A stretch of DNA of 64,000 nt from Vallitalea pronyensis (GCF_018141445.1 NZ_CP058649.1:2747001-2811000), one strand, 5' to 3'; positions 18,920-28,244 are shown, counted from the first letter of the stretch. Notes: generated by a model not told the origin, from the sequence alone. Numbers and translations are program-made.

Positions 18920-19097
18920 CACTTTAAAGTCTAAAAGTGTTTTTTTGTTACTTTACATAATGGATACTAAGTGATGACAATTTTATGTCAATTCTATTTT
19001 TTGGTCCATTGCCACCAATAATTATAGAAATATACAGACAATAACTTGAGAAATCTTATGCAAATTACATAAAAAAAATAAATGTTTTTTGAAATTA

Positions 19098-19126
19098 TTG
19101 AAGGAAATTAATGATTATAGTAGAAT
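19098..19126 (+). promoter_or_regulatory. Possible promoter of the EF-G paralogue
   Basis: TTGAAG (19098-19103), a 17-bp spacer and TAGAAT (19121-19126), about 130 nt before the ATG. The rest of 18920-19260 shows no gene. Confidence 0.5.
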
Positions 19127-19260
19127 ATTAAATATATCACATATTTAGTGTTATAAGGCAAAAATTAAACGGCAACATGATTAATATAATGAAGTTTATT
19201 GAAAAAATCTGTTGCGATTTCTTATTTGCAAAAAATATTCCAATGATTGGGGGAAAATCC

Positions 19261-21336
19261 ATGAAAATCTACTCATCTGAACAAATTCGTAATGTTGCAC
19301 TCTTAGGTCATGGTGGAAGTGGTAAAACAACACTGGCAGAAGCTGTGGCGAAAGTTGCAGGCATTATCAAAAGACAAGGAAAGGTTGAAGAAGGGAATAC
19401 AATAAGTGATTTTGATAAGGAAGAAATGAAACGCGGTTTTTCGATTAATACAACATGTATTCCCATTGAGTGGCAAGATTGTAAAATCAACTTATTAGAT
19501 ACACCTGGTTATTTCGATTTTATGGGGGAAGCAAAAGAAGCAACTCGTGTTGCAGATAGTGCTATTATTGTCGTTTCAGGAAAATCGGGTGTGGAAGTAG
19601 GTACAGAAAAAGCATGGGAATATGCTGAAGAAATGGATATTCCAAAAATGGTTTTTGTAACGGACATGGATGACGATCAAGCAAGTCTTAAGAATGTATT
19701 AGAGCAGTTAAGAGAAATTTTTGGTAAAAGTATAGCACCGTTTCAAGTACCCATTCGTGATGGTGAACATTTTGTGGGTTTTGTTAACGTAGTAAAGATG
19801 CAAGGACGGAAATTTGTAAAGGATCATGTAGAACAATGTGATATACCTGATGATATGAATGAGGCATTAGAACCTGTTCGTGAAATGATTCTTGAAGCAG
19901 TAGCTGAAAGTGATGAAACGTTAATGGAGAAGTATTTTGAAGGAGAAGAATTTACACTTGATGAAATTCAAACAGCCCTTCATAATGGTGTTATTGATGG
20001 AAGTATTGTACCCGTACTTTGTGGTTCAGGGATTCAGAATATAGGGGTGCAGGTACTTCTTAATTCAATCGTGAAATACTTACCAGCACCTAAAGAAGAA
20101 CATACCAGTGTCATGGGGGTTAATCCAGACAATGATAAAGAAATTGAAGTGATATGTGATAAGAATGAACCAATGAGTGCTTTGGTATTTAAAACAATTG
20201 TAGACCCTTACATTGGAAGGTTATCACTTTTTAGAGTATATTCTGGTATTCTCAAGGCAGATTCATCCTATATGAATGTCAATAAGGATACATCCGAAAG
20301 AATATCCCATATATATGTCCTTAGAGGAAAAGAGCAGATAGAGGTAAAAGAAATTCGAGCTGGTGATATTGGCGCTGTAGCTAAGCTGAATAAGACAAGT
20401 ACAGGCGATACATTATGTGACAGTAGTCGACCTGTTAAGTTGAAGGGCATTAATTTCCCAGAATCCTTAGCTTGTAGAGCCATATTCCCTAATAAAAAAG
20501 GTGAAGAAGAAAAAATATCATCGGGACTTCATAAACTTATTGAAGAAGACCCAACAATAAAAGTAGTCATGGACTCTGAAAATCATCAAGAGTTATTATA
20601 CGGTGTTGGGGGACAACATTTTGATGTCATCAGCAGTAAATTAGAAGCAAAATTCAAAGTAACCATGGATCTTAGAAAGCCCAAAGTACCATTTAGAGAA
20701 ACCATCAAGAAAAAAATTAAGATTCAAGGGAAACACAAAAAACAATCCGGTGGTCATGGACAATATGGTGATGTGCATATTGAATTTGAACCATCTGGTG
20801 ATCGCGAAACACCTTACGTATTTGAAACAAAAATTGTTGGTGGATCGGTACCAAAAAATTATTTCCCAGCAGTAGACAAAGGATTGCAGGAATCCGTTCT
20901 AAGCGGTGTCCTAGCAGGTTATCCTGTAGTGGGTGTAAAGGCAACACTTGTTGATGGTTCTTACCATCCTGTGGATTCATCTGAAATGGCATTTAAAATG
21001 GCTACAAAGGTAGCGTTTAAAAAAGGTATCATTGAAGCAGCACCCGTTTTACTAGAACCTATTGTGAGTGTTAAAGTAACGGTGCCGGATTCCTACATGG
21101 GTGATATTATAGGTGATCTTAACAAGCGTCGAGGTCGTGTCCTTGGTATGAATCCTATTAAAGGTAAACAGGAAATATTAGCGGAAGTACCCCAATCTGA
21201 GATGTATGGCTATTCCACGGATTTACGTTCCATGACAGGTGGAAGAGGTATTTTTACCCTTAAGTTTGAACGTTATGATGAAGCACCAATGGAAGTACAA
21301 GAGAAGGTTATAGAAGATAGGAATAATGAACAATAA
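19261..21336 (+). CDS. EF-G-like translation factor GTPase (EF-G paralogue)
   Basis: A 691-residue protein with the five-domain layout of elongation factor G. Its GTPase motifs differ from housekeeping FusA: G1 is GHGGSGKT (16-23), G3 is DTPGYFDF (80-87) with Tyr84 where canonical factors have the catalytic His, and G4 is TDMD (134-137) instead of NKMD. It is not in a str operon with ribosomal protein genes. It therefore belongs to the EF-G2-like side family, whose role is unsettled. The ATG at 19261 is preceded by a G-rich site; upstream in-frame ATGs lack one and do not fit the family N-terminus. Confidence 0.88.
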   Translation: MKIYSSEQIRNVALLGHGGSGKTTLAEAVAKVAGIIKRQGKVEEGNTISDFDKEEMKRGFSINTTCIPIEWQDCKINLLDTPGYFDFMGEAKEATRVADSAIIVVSGKSGVEVGTEKAWEYAEEMDIPKMVFVTDMDDDQASLKNVLEQLREIFGKSIAPFQVPIRDGEHFVGFVNVVKMQGRKFVKDHVEQCDIPDDMNEALEPVREMILEAVAESDETLMEKYFEGEEFTLDEIQTALHNGVIDGSIVPVLCGSGIQNIGVQVLLNSIVKYLPAPKEEHTSVMGVNPDNDKEIEVICDKNEPMSALVFKTIVDPYIGRLSLFRVYSGILKADSSYMNVNKDTSERISHIYVLRGKEQIEVKEIRAGDIGAVAKLNKTSTGDTLCDSSRPVKLKGINFPESLACRAIFPNKKGEEEKISSGLHKLIEEDPTIKVVMDSENHQELLYGVGGQHFDVISSKLEAKFKVTMDLRKPKVPFRETIKKKIKIQGKHKKQSGGHGQYGDVHIEFEPSGDRETPYVFETKIVGGSVPKNYFPAVDKGLQESVLSGVLAGYPVVGVKATLVDGSYHPVDSSEMAFKMATKVAFKKGIIEAAPVLLEPIVSVKVTVPDSYMGDIIGDLNKRRGRVLGMNPIKGKQEILAEVPQSEMYGYSTDLRSMTGGRGIFTLKFERYDEAPMEVQEKVIEDRNNEQ

Positions 21337-21351
21337 GTGAGTATAAATCAG

Positions 21352-21383
21352 CCGCAAAGTCAATGCTTTGCGGTTTATTTTTT
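21352..21383 (+). terminator. Terminator of the EF-G paralogue
   Basis: CCGCAAAG (21352-21359) pairs with CTTTGCGG (21366-21373), followed by TTTATTTTTT. Confidence 0.85.
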
Positions 21384-21396
21384 ATGCAAAATACCA

Positions 21397-21424
21397 TTGA
21401 TAGAAAGAGTAAATATGTTATAAT
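21397..21424 (+). promoter_or_regulatory. Promoter of the bPH2 gene pair
   Basis: TTGATA (21397-21402), a 16-bp spacer and TATAAT (21419-21424). Confidence 0.65.
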
Positions 21425-21501
21425 AAACATGCATTTACAGAACAAGTTAAATAGGGGAAGAATAAGTAATAAAATAAATCAATAAAGGGTGGTGAAAAAG
21501 T

Positions 21502-21984
21502 ATGGAATACAACCATATTAATAGACAAGCTGTCAAGTCATGGATTATTGCAAGAACCATTTTTTTAGTTGTCTTTAATGCTGTCTATTTCGTAGGTGTC
21601 TATGGGTTTCTCAAACCAATTATACATAACGCTAATGTCATGTATTTCATCAATGGGTTAACAGGTATTATGGTGGTTTATATCCTTGCGTACACATTTG
21701 TTTTTCCAATTATTGAGTACAAGGAGTGGCGTTATAAAATACATGAAGACAAGATTGAGTTCATTCATGGTATTTTTGTGAGGAAAAAAGTCATTATACC
21801 CATCTCAAGAATTCAATTTTTAGATATTATTTGTGGACCTATTAATCGAAAATTTGGTTTATCTTCTATTAAATTAAATACTGCTGGAGGTTTACATGTA
21901 ATACCAGCTCTAACCAATCAAGAGGCAGAAGGTATATCCGTTAAGCTAACCAAAATAATAGAAACGAGTGAGACACATGCATAA
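21502..21984 (+). CDS. bPH2-domain membrane protein, YdbS-like
   Basis: A 160-residue protein with two membrane segments (about residues 15-38 and 47-70) followed by one bacterial PH-like domain (YKIHEDKIEFIHGIFVRKKV, then IPISRIQFLDI and GLSSIKLNTAG). It is paired with a larger bPH2 protein whose start overlaps its stop, as in the B. subtilis ydbS-ydbT pair, where the genes belong to a cell-envelope stress regulon and are linked to antimicrobial peptide resistance. A role in envelope defence here is inferred from that pairing only. Confidence 0.8.
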   Translation: MEYNHINRQAVKSWIIARTIFLVVFNAVYFVGVYGFLKPIIHNANVMYFINGLTGIMVVYILAYTFVFPIIEYKEWRYKIHEDKIEFIHGIFVRKKVIIPISRIQFLDIICGPINRKFGLSSIKLNTAGGLHVIPALTNQEAEGISVKLTKIIETSETHA

Positions 21985-23371
21985 GCAAAGGAATCATCCA
22001 TTATATATCGTAAAAAAACTTGTCGATAGCATTGGTAAGCAAATCATAACCATTGTCATTATGTATACTGTATTAAGCAATAAAATAGGGTTTATCCCTA
22101 CGACATTACTGATTATTGGCAGTATTGCAGCTTTTAGTTTATATCATGTATTGCAGTGGTCCAAGACCATATATGCCTTTAAGGAACATGTCATCATTTA
22201 CCAAAAAGGTATCTTATCCGTTAAGACAAGAGAGATTCCATTGGATAAAATCAATACCATTGATATCTCTCAAGGGATATTTGAACGTTTATTTAATCTA
22301 TCCAGAGTTAAAATTGATACAGAGAGCGCCAAAACACTTGAGAGTGAAATGTCACTGCTGTTAACAAAAGAAAAAGCCTTGGAAATGCGAGAAAAGCTTT
22401 TAAAGCATAAACAGGTGTCCCCTGATCAAGAAGATGAAAACACAAAAGAAGGTCACTTTCATTTAAGTTTTAAGCATTTAATATTGTATTCATTCATATC
22501 CAGTTCTATTTTTCAAAGCTTTGTCATCATTTGGGCTTTGTATAATTTTCTGGATGATATTGAAAGCCTTACAAGCTTTAATGGTTTAAAGTATATTACA
22601 CAGATACAATTTAGTGTGTACATCGTTGTGTTAAGTCTATTAGGTATTTTTATGATGGGATTGGTGTTGTCACTTATAAAGAATTGTTTGAAATATTCTC
22701 TATTTCATGTGTATACCGAGGATGGTAAGCTCCATATTAGTCATGGTTTGATTCATAAGAAGAATTACAGCTTTGATATACATAAAGTAAAAGGTGTGCA
22801 TATTCGGCAAAAGTTACCCATGCAATTAACCAAACGTTGTTCCATAGAGATTGAGAGTATGGGTTATGGCGATGAAGCTGGTGAAAGAGCGATTTTATTT
22901 CCATTTTGCACCATCAAGGAAAGTCAAAAGATCATTCGTGATTTGTTGCCTGAATTTCAATTCCAACAGGAAGTGGATAAGGCATTTCCTATGGTATACG
23001 CCAGGTTTATTTTAAAAAAATTAGTCGTTACTGTTTTGATAGCTAGTGTAGTGAGTTATTATGTGCCCTACGGTTTCTTAAGTTTTATTCTGGTGCTTGT
23101 AGCTTGGTTAGTTGGACACATGCAATATCATAATACGGCTATTGCTATGTCAGATACCTTAGTTTATATGTCGTATAATGGTTTCTCCAAAAAACAGTCC
23201 ATTCTAAAAATTAATGCCATACAGTCCATGAAAATGTCAACCACTTTTTTTCAAAAGAGGAAAAGTATATGTAATTACACCATTAACATCTGGGGAAAAG
23301 TCGTAGGGAAGAATATAACGGTTAAAAATATAAGCAATCGGTTATTTGATAACTATGCACATAAGCTTTGA
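21977..23371 (+). CDS. bPH2-domain membrane protein, YdbT-like
   Basis: The partner of the preceding gene. It has several membrane segments and three PH-like units, about residues 55-125 (IIYQKGILSVKTREIPLDKI), 230-300 (DGKLHISHGLIHKKNYSFDI) and 380-450. The ATG at 21977 overlaps the upstream stop by 8 nt; a GTG at 21968 is an alternative start. The overlap indicates translational coupling and probably complex formation. The role is unknown beyond the family link to envelope stress. Confidence 0.8.
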   Translation: MHKQRNHPLYIVKKLVDSIGKQIITIVIMYTVLSNKIGFIPTTLLIIGSIAAFSLYHVLQWSKTIYAFKEHVIIYQKGILSVKTREIPLDKINTIDISQGIFERLFNLSRVKIDTESAKTLESEMSLLLTKEKALEMREKLLKHKQVSPDQEDENTKEGHFHLSFKHLILYSFISSSIFQSFVIIWALYNFLDDIESLTSFNGLKYITQIQFSVYIVVLSLLGIFMMGLVLSLIKNCLKYSLFHVYTEDGKLHISHGLIHKKNYSFDIHKVKGVHIRQKLPMQLTKRCSIEIESMGYGDEAGERAILFPFCTIKESQKIIRDLLPEFQFQQEVDKAFPMVYARFILKKLVVTVLIASVVSYYVPYGFLSFILVLVAWLVGHMQYHNTAIAMSDTLVYMSYNGFSKKQSILKINAIQSMKMSTTFFQKRKSICNYTINIWGKVVGKNITVKNISNRLFDNYAHKL

Positions 23372-23381
23372 TAAATTCACC

Positions 23382-23410
23382 TTGATTTTCTAAAGACGTT
23401 ATGTTATGAT
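23382..23410 (+). promoter_or_regulatory. Promoter of leuS T-box transcript
   Basis: TTGATT (23382-23387), a 17-bp spacer and TATGAT (23405-23410). Confidence 0.65.
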
Positions 23411-23416
23411 ACGATT

Positions 23417-23706
23417 AATTCCATATCATGAAAGATATGATGAAAAGGAGTAGTAGATGAAAAAAGGGTTAAAGAGAGCTGTTGGTTGGTGAGAAACAGT
23501 ACCTGATTTTATTGAACTCGCCTTGGAGTATCCTAGCTGAAATAAAGAGTAGGTTAGGACGGTTAGCTTACGTTATAAGTGAAGAGTGTATTTTGATAAG
23601 CCAATGACCTAATCCATAAGCCATCTGTAGCGTGTTTATTCAAAATAAAGTAGAGTGGTACCGCGAAAATAGACGTCTCTATGCATCTTGCATAGAGGCT
23701 TTTTTA
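23417..23706 (+). promoter_or_regulatory. T-box leader, leucine specific
   Basis: The T-box sequence AGAGTGGTACCGCG lies at 23652-23665, followed by a terminator stem (CTCTATGC at 23677-23684 with GCATAGAG at 23690-23697) and a T run. In the upstream specifier region GAACTC presents CTC (23517-23519), a leucine codon, which agrees with leuS downstream. Uncharged leucyl-tRNA should bind and stabilise the antiterminator, allowing leuS transcription when leucine is short. Confidence 0.95.
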
Positions 23707-23767
23707 ATTCAATTTAATGACTTGATGTATTACATGAGTCATGGACGAGCAAAAGGAGGAAGAAAGG

Positions 23768-26179
23768 ATGAGCGTTGTTTATAATCACAAACAAATAGAA
23801 ACAAAATGGCGCGATATTTGGAAAGACAATCCAGTCAATAAAAATGAGGAAGGCAAAGAGAAGTATTACTGTCTTGATATGTTTCCTTATCCATCAGGTA
23901 GTGGGTTACATGTAGGACACTGGAGAGGTTATGTACTCAGTGATGTTTGGAGCCGTTATAAGGTACTTCAAGGCTATTATGTGCTTCACCCAATGGGATG
24001 GGATGCATTTGGACTTCCAGCTGAGAACTATGCCATTAAGATGGGGGTTCATCCAGCAAAAGCTACAGCTGAAAATGTACAAAATTTCAAGCGTCAGCTT
24101 AATGAAATTAGTGCCATCTACGATTGGACAAAAGAGGTCAACACAACGGACCCTAACTACTATAAATGGACCCAATGGATATTTGTTAAAATGTTTAAGG
24201 AAGGATTGGCTTATGAAAAAGAGATGCCCATAAACTGGTGTCCAGATTGTAAGACCGGTCTAGCTAATGAAGAAGTGGTGAATGGTGCTTGTGAACGTTG
24301 TGGTTCAGAAGTGACCAAGAAAAATCTACGTCAATGGATGTTAAAGATTACTGCTTATGCAGAACGTCTACTTCAAGATTTGCAAACCCTTGATTGGCCG
24401 GCCAAGGTCAAGAAAATGCAAAGTGATTGGATTGGTAAGTCTTATGGGGCAGAGATTGATTTTAAGGTTGAGGGGATCGATGAACAATTAAAAGTATTTA
24501 CAACCAGACCAGATACACTGTATGGATCAACATTTATGGTGCTTGCACCAGAACATGCCATGGTTAGTCAGTTAACATCGGATGCTCAGCGAGAAGAAGT
24601 AGAAAAATATGTATTTGATACATCCATGAAGTCTTCAGTAGATCGGCTTCAAGAAAAAGAAAAAACAGGTGTATTCACAGGCAGTTATGCCATTAACCCG
24701 TTAAATGGGGCTAAAACGCCTATTTGGATTTCAGATTACGTATTAGCTGATTATGGTACAGGCGCTATTATGTGTGTACCAGCCCACGATGACCGTGACT
24801 TTGCATTTGCTAAAAAATTTGATCTTCCTATTATTCAGGTTATTGCAGAAGATGGTCATGAAATAGAAGATTTACAAGAAGCTTATACGTCTGAAGGTGT
24901 GATGATTAATTCTGACGTATTCAACGGTATGAAATCAACAGAGTCAAAAGAAGCCATTGCCAACTATCTAGAAGAACATGAAATCGGTAAAAAGACGGAG
25001 AACTACAAATTACGTGATTGGGTATTCTCCAGACAACGGTATTGGGGCGAACCTATTCCAATTGTACATTGTGATACATGTGGAGCAGTTGCCGTACCAG
25101 AAGAACAGCTACCTATAACCCTACCAGATGTAGAGTCCTATGAACCCACAGGTACAGGGGAATCGCCACTTGCGGATATTCACGAATGGGTAAACACCAC
25201 ATGTCCAACATGTGGAGGACATGCAAAACGAGAAACCAACACCATGCCTCAATGGGCAGGTTCTTCTTGGTATTTCTTAAGGTATGTTGATCCTGATAAC
25301 AAGGATGCTATCGTATCAAAAGAGAAGGCAAAAGAATGGTTACCAGTGGATATGTATGTTGGCGGTATTGAACATGCGGTGCTTCACTTGTTATATGCTA
25401 GGTTCTATACAAAATTCTTGTATGACATTGGTGTTGTTGAATTTGAAGAACCCTTTAAGCGTTTATTTAATCAAGGTATGATTTGTAAAAATGGTGCTAA
25501 GATGAGTAAATCAAAAGGTAACGTTGTATCACCGGATGATCTAGTGGATAAGTATGGTTGTGACTCACTGAGACTATATGAGTTATTTGTAGGACCACCA
25601 GAATTGGATTCAGAGTGGGATGATCGTGGTATTGATGGTGTGTACCGTTTTATTAACCGGGTATGGCACTTAGTTACGGAAAACCAAGGGAAGGACGTCA
25701 CGGTTACAAAAGAATTGGAGAAAGTACGTCATCAACTTACCTATGAAGTGACCCACAGATTGAATAGTTTCCATCTTAATACAGTGGTAAGTGCTTTTAT
25801 GGAATATACGAATAAACTCATGGATATCTCTAGAAAGAAAGACGGTATTGATCAACAGACCTTAGAGACACTTATTACATTGCTTGCACCATTTGTTCCT
25901 CACATTGCTGAAGAATTATGGCATATGCTAGGTCATGAAACATCTGTCTTTACCAATGGATGGCCAACATATGATGAGGAAAAAATGAAAGAAGATGAAG
26001 TAGAGATGCCTGTTCAAATCAATGGAAAAGTAAGGGCAACCATTACAATTGGTGTTGGCGAAGCCAAAGACAGTGTCATGGAAAAAGCCAGAACAGCTAT
26101 TGAGAATAAACTAGATGGTAAAAACATCGTTAAAGAAATCTATGTACCTCATAAAATCATCAATATTGTTGTCAAGTAA
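23768..26179 (+). CDS. leuS: Leucyl-tRNA synthetase
   Basis: A class I aminoacyl-tRNA synthetase of 803 residues charging tRNA-Leu. The HIGH-type motif is HVGH in YPSGSGLHVGHWRG, the KMSKS motif is intact in GAKMSKSKGNVVSPDD, and the editing insertion (TTRPDTLYGSTFMVLAPEH) and zinc-type Cys pairs (CPDC, CERC) are present. The start at 23768 is set by AAAGGAGG upstream; the longer frame from 23741 would place that site inside the gene. It is controlled by the T-box leader. Confidence 0.97.
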   Translation: MSVVYNHKQIETKWRDIWKDNPVNKNEEGKEKYYCLDMFPYPSGSGLHVGHWRGYVLSDVWSRYKVLQGYYVLHPMGWDAFGLPAENYAIKMGVHPAKATAENVQNFKRQLNEISAIYDWTKEVNTTDPNYYKWTQWIFVKMFKEGLAYEKEMPINWCPDCKTGLANEEVVNGACERCGSEVTKKNLRQWMLKITAYAERLLQDLQTLDWPAKVKKMQSDWIGKSYGAEIDFKVEGIDEQLKVFTTRPDTLYGSTFMVLAPEHAMVSQLTSDAQREEVEKYVFDTSMKSSVDRLQEKEKTGVFTGSYAINPLNGAKTPIWISDYVLADYGTGAIMCVPAHDDRDFAFAKKFDLPIIQVIAEDGHEIEDLQEAYTSEGVMINSDVFNGMKSTESKEAIANYLEEHEIGKKTENYKLRDWVFSRQRYWGEPIPIVHCDTCGAVAVPEEQLPITLPDVESYEPTGTGESPLADIHEWVNTTCPTCGGHAKRETNTMPQWAGSSWYFLRYVDPDNKDAIVSKEKAKEWLPVDMYVGGIEHAVLHLLYARFYTKFLYDIGVVEFEEPFKRLFNQGMICKNGAKMSKSKGNVVSPDDLVDKYGCDSLRLYELFVGPPELDSEWDDRGIDGVYRFINRVWHLVTENQGKDVTVTKELEKVRHQLTYEVTHRLNSFHLNTVVSAFMEYTNKLMDISRKKDGIDQQTLETLITLLAPFVPHIAEELWHMLGHETSVFTNGWPTYDEEKMKEDEVEMPVQINGKVRATITIGVGEAKDSVMEKARTAIENKLDGKNIVKEIYVPHKIINIVVK

Positions 26180-26190
26180 TCCATAAAACA

Positions 26191-26216
26191 AGGGGCTGTT
26201 TTCAGCCCCTTTTTTT
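26191..26216 (+). terminator. leuS terminator
   Basis: AGGGGCTG pairs with CAGCCCCT around a TTTT loop, followed by six more T residues. Confidence 0.92.
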
Positions 26217-26233
26217 GTCATACTAAGTTATCG

Positions 26234-26509
26234 CTACATCATTTCCATCATTGTTACAACCATATCTAATTTATTCCGATCGGATTCAGATAAATTGTTT
26301 TTCATGGAGTCAATAATGAGAGACGATTCCTTTTTGGTGAATTGCAACCCCTTTTGTTTCATTTGAACACCATATGAAAAGAGCACTTGCACTTTTTGCT
26401 CCATGGATTTGTCAGTCATATCATTGAGCATATCGACCATTAATTTTAATTTTTGTGGACTAATATTCTGGAATGCTTCGTCATTTAAAATATGAGACTT
26501 TTCGCTCAT
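26234..26509 (-). CDS. Small helical protein of unknown function
   Basis: A 91-residue soluble, predicted all-helical product, Met- and Lys-rich, beginning MSEKSH and ending VVTMMEMM. I do not recognise a family. The start at 26509 is preceded by AAAGGG. Its C-terminal segment (DSMKNNLSESDRNKLDMVV) resembles in layout segments of the 26634 and 27356 products: an amphipathic helix, a short polar turn, and L-D-hydrophobic-hydrophobic followed by Met residues. It is the first member of the group of odd genes that extends to about 30.5 kb. Confidence 0.6.
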   Translation of the reverse strand: MSEKSHILNDEAFQNISPQKLKLMVDMLNDMTDKSMEQKVQVLFSYGVQMKQKGLQFTKKESSLIIDSMKNNLSESDRNKLDMVVTMMEMM

Positions 26510-26633
26510 TATATACACCCTTTCTCTCAGAATTATTTATTTATGATAATCAATCAAGGAATGGCTAAATATACGTTAATCTTATATCTAAACATATCCT
26601 AAGGTATTCTAAAATAAGTATGTAGAGTTTGGG

Positions 26634-27167
26634 TTAATTTTGCATCAAGTGCTTAAGTTGTTGAATTAACTCTTCTCGATTAAGATTGTCATCTTGAGGA
26701 GATACATGTGGTTGATTACTTTGTGAACCTCCTTGCTGGTGAGGTTCTTGATACATGGGGGCAGGGTTTTTAAGAGCTGCCAACATACCTTGCATATTCA
26801 GAATGATATCAAGCTGTTGTTTAAGTTTATCTGGACAATAGGCGCGTAATGCGTATAACATATCACGCTTAGAGGTGTTACTTTTTTGTATATCTGATAT
26901 GGCATGCAGATTGTTTTGACCGTATAATGTCATGGTTTTTTTTAGCTCTAGATATTTAATGATAATAGCTAGATTTTTTTGTTTGTTTACATCCAAATAT
27001 GGAAGGGAAGCTTTAATCATATTCATTTGCTGGTTACTCACAAGGTGATCAAGCTCAATATGTGGGTTTGTCTGGGGTGTTGGATTACCCGGTGCACTTG
27101 ATAATAACTTTACAAGATTTAGCATATTATTCATGTTTCCTATATCAAAATTAGAACCATTATTCAT
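26634..27167 (-). CDS. Helical protein of unknown function with low-complexity tail
   Basis: The 177-residue product has an Asn-rich N-terminus (NNGSNFDIGNMNNMLN), two similar helical segments (KASLPYLDVNKQKNLAIII and ALRAYCPDKLKQQLDIIL) and a Gln/Pro/Ser-rich tail before a final helix. No known domain is apparent. It is divergent from the 27356 gene, whose product has a similar helical unit. A ribosome site TAGGAGG precedes the ATG. A CATAGAATA box lies upstream and may be a mother-cell-sigma -10. Function unknown. Confidence 0.65.
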   Translation of the reverse strand: MNNGSNFDIGNMNNMLNLVKLLSSAPGNPTPQTNPHIELDHLVSNQQMNMIKASLPYLDVNKQKNLAIIIKYLELKKTMTLYGQNNLHAISDIQKSNTSKRDMLYALRAYCPDKLKQQLDIILNMQGMLAALKNPAPMYQEPHQQGGSQSNQPHVSPQDDNLNREELIQQLKHLMQN

Positions 27168-27199
27168 GCTATAATGCCTCCTAAATTGGTTATCTATAA

Positions 27200-27223
27200 T
27201 ATTCTATGTGAAAGGTACACATT
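27200..27223 (-). promoter_or_regulatory. Possible mother-cell (sigma-E/K-like) promoter
   Basis: On the minus strand CATAGAATA (27200-27208) fits the CATANNNTA -10 form. Fifteen bases upstream a GGAAATT-like -35 resembles the sigma-E KMATATT box imperfectly. Confidence 0.35.
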
Positions 27224-27300
27224 AATTTCCAATTACTTTTAAAAACTTATATAGACATGATAGGGATACATTGCCTAGTGTCATTTTGCTGCACATTGTT

Positions 27301-27328
27301 ACCAATGATTATAAGAAGGCATATATTA
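27301..27328 (+). promoter_or_regulatory. Possible sigma-K-type promoter
   Basis: ACC (27301-27303), a 16-bp spacer and CATATATTA (27320-27328) match the sigma-K pattern mACm-N16-CATANNNTA except for the first base. It lies just upstream of the 27356 gene. Confidence 0.45.
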
Positions 27329-27355
27329 GAATAAAGAGTATTTCAGGAGTATAAG

Positions 27356-27874
27356 ATGAACGACAAAAATGACGCCGATTACTCAAAGAAAAGCAAACCA
27401 GTATTGAGTATGGATAATTATATGCAAAGCATAAAAGAGGCTATCTATCAAGTGACACAAGAAAAGTTAATGAATAACCTCTCCATGACAATTCAGGCTT
27501 ATAAGGGTGCATCAAAGGATAGTTTAAAGGATACCATGCATCTGCTTCAGGCCATGAAACCTTTTGTTCATCAACAAGTAGCTGATAACATTGATCAATT
27601 GTCTACTATCTTTGGTGATATGCAAGGCTTACAATTGTTTGCGAACCATCATGTAGAAGATGACACAATGGAAGGTGACATTTCCCCCAGAGACAATCCA
27701 AAAAAAATAGTAGACCGACAAGGTGATCTCATTATTGATGATAATACGGTTTATGAAATCGATGAGAAATGTGAACCTCAAATTACATCTCAGAGCATGT
27801 CTCAAAATAAAGGAAATATATATGCCATGTTGTTATTACTACTGGGTTCAACAAGACAGGATAATGACGACTAA
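27356..27874 (+). CDS. Helical protein of unknown function with short Leu-rich C-terminal strip
   Basis: The 172-residue product has a helical core (LKDTMHLLQAMKPFVHQQVA, then DQLSTIFGDMQGL) similar in layout to the 26634 protein, and an acidic linker. A short hydrophobic strip NIYAMLLLLLGS lies near the C-terminus. The strip is too short to cross a membrane in the usual way and resembles those of the tiny neighbouring proteins. CAGGAG precedes the ATG, and a sigma-K-like promoter lies upstream. No family recognised. Confidence 0.65.
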   Translation: MNDKNDADYSKKSKPVLSMDNYMQSIKEAIYQVTQEKLMNNLSMTIQAYKGASKDSLKDTMHLLQAMKPFVHQQVADNIDQLSTIFGDMQGLQLFANHHVEDDTMEGDISPRDNPKKIVDRQGDLIIDDNTVYEIDEKCEPQITSQSMSQNKGNIYAMLLLLLGSTRQDNDD

Positions 27875-27881
27875 AGGGAAA

Positions 27882-27947
27882 AAGCAAGAAGTGGCCTTAA
27901 GTGAACGTCTAATTATGTAAAAAAGAGATAAGCCACTTACCTTGCTT
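27882..27947 (+). terminator. Stem-loop after the 27356 gene
   Basis: Two 7-bp helices (27882-27888 with 27941-27947 and 27889-27895 with 27932-27938), separated by a 2-nt bulge, enclose a 36-nt loop. No good T tract follows, so termination is uncertain. It could equally act on the convergent 27986 gene. Confidence 0.4.
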
Positions 27948-27985
27948 ATACAAAAGGCTAAAGGGCATCAGTTCCTAGAACAGCT

Positions 27986-28186
27986 CTAATAGCCGCCTTC
28001 ACCACCCATAAGAAGAAGTAGAAGGATTAAAAACATACCATTGTCACCAAATCCACCCATGCCGCCTGAGCTTCCACCATAACTACCATTATTAAATAAT
28101 AGTAAAAGTAATAATAACATGAACATATTATTATTTCCTGGAGTAGCTCCACCGCCTAGGTAGCCATTAGCTGTTACATCACTCAT
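27986..28186 (-). CDS. Very small Gly-rich protein with two Leu-rich strips
   Basis: The 66-residue product contains NNNMFMLLLLLLLFNNG, then a Gly/Ser-rich linker, then DNGMFLILLLLLMGG and ends in EGGY. GGAGG lies a few bases before the ATG, which supports a real gene. The layout (Asn, hydrophobic strip, Gly linker, x-Asn-Gly, hydrophobic strip, Gly-Gly) is shared with the 52-residue product at 29887-30045. It resembles small spore-associated proteins in composition only. Function unknown. Confidence 0.65.
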   Translation of the reverse strand: MSDVTANGYLGGGATPGNNNMFMLLLLLLLFNNGSYGGSSGGMGGFGDNGMFLILLLLLMGGEGGY

Positions 28187-28213
28187 GATTAACCTCCATA
28201 GTTTCTTTCTTAA

Positions 28214-28244
28214 TATTTTATGTGATAAGGCTTGTTTTCTATGA
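28214..28244 (-). promoter_or_regulatory. Possible mother-cell (sigma-E/K-like) promoter
   Basis: On the minus strand CATAAAATA (28214-28222) fits CATANNNTA. About 15 bp upstream TCATAGA partly fits the sigma-E -35. Confidence 0.35.
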
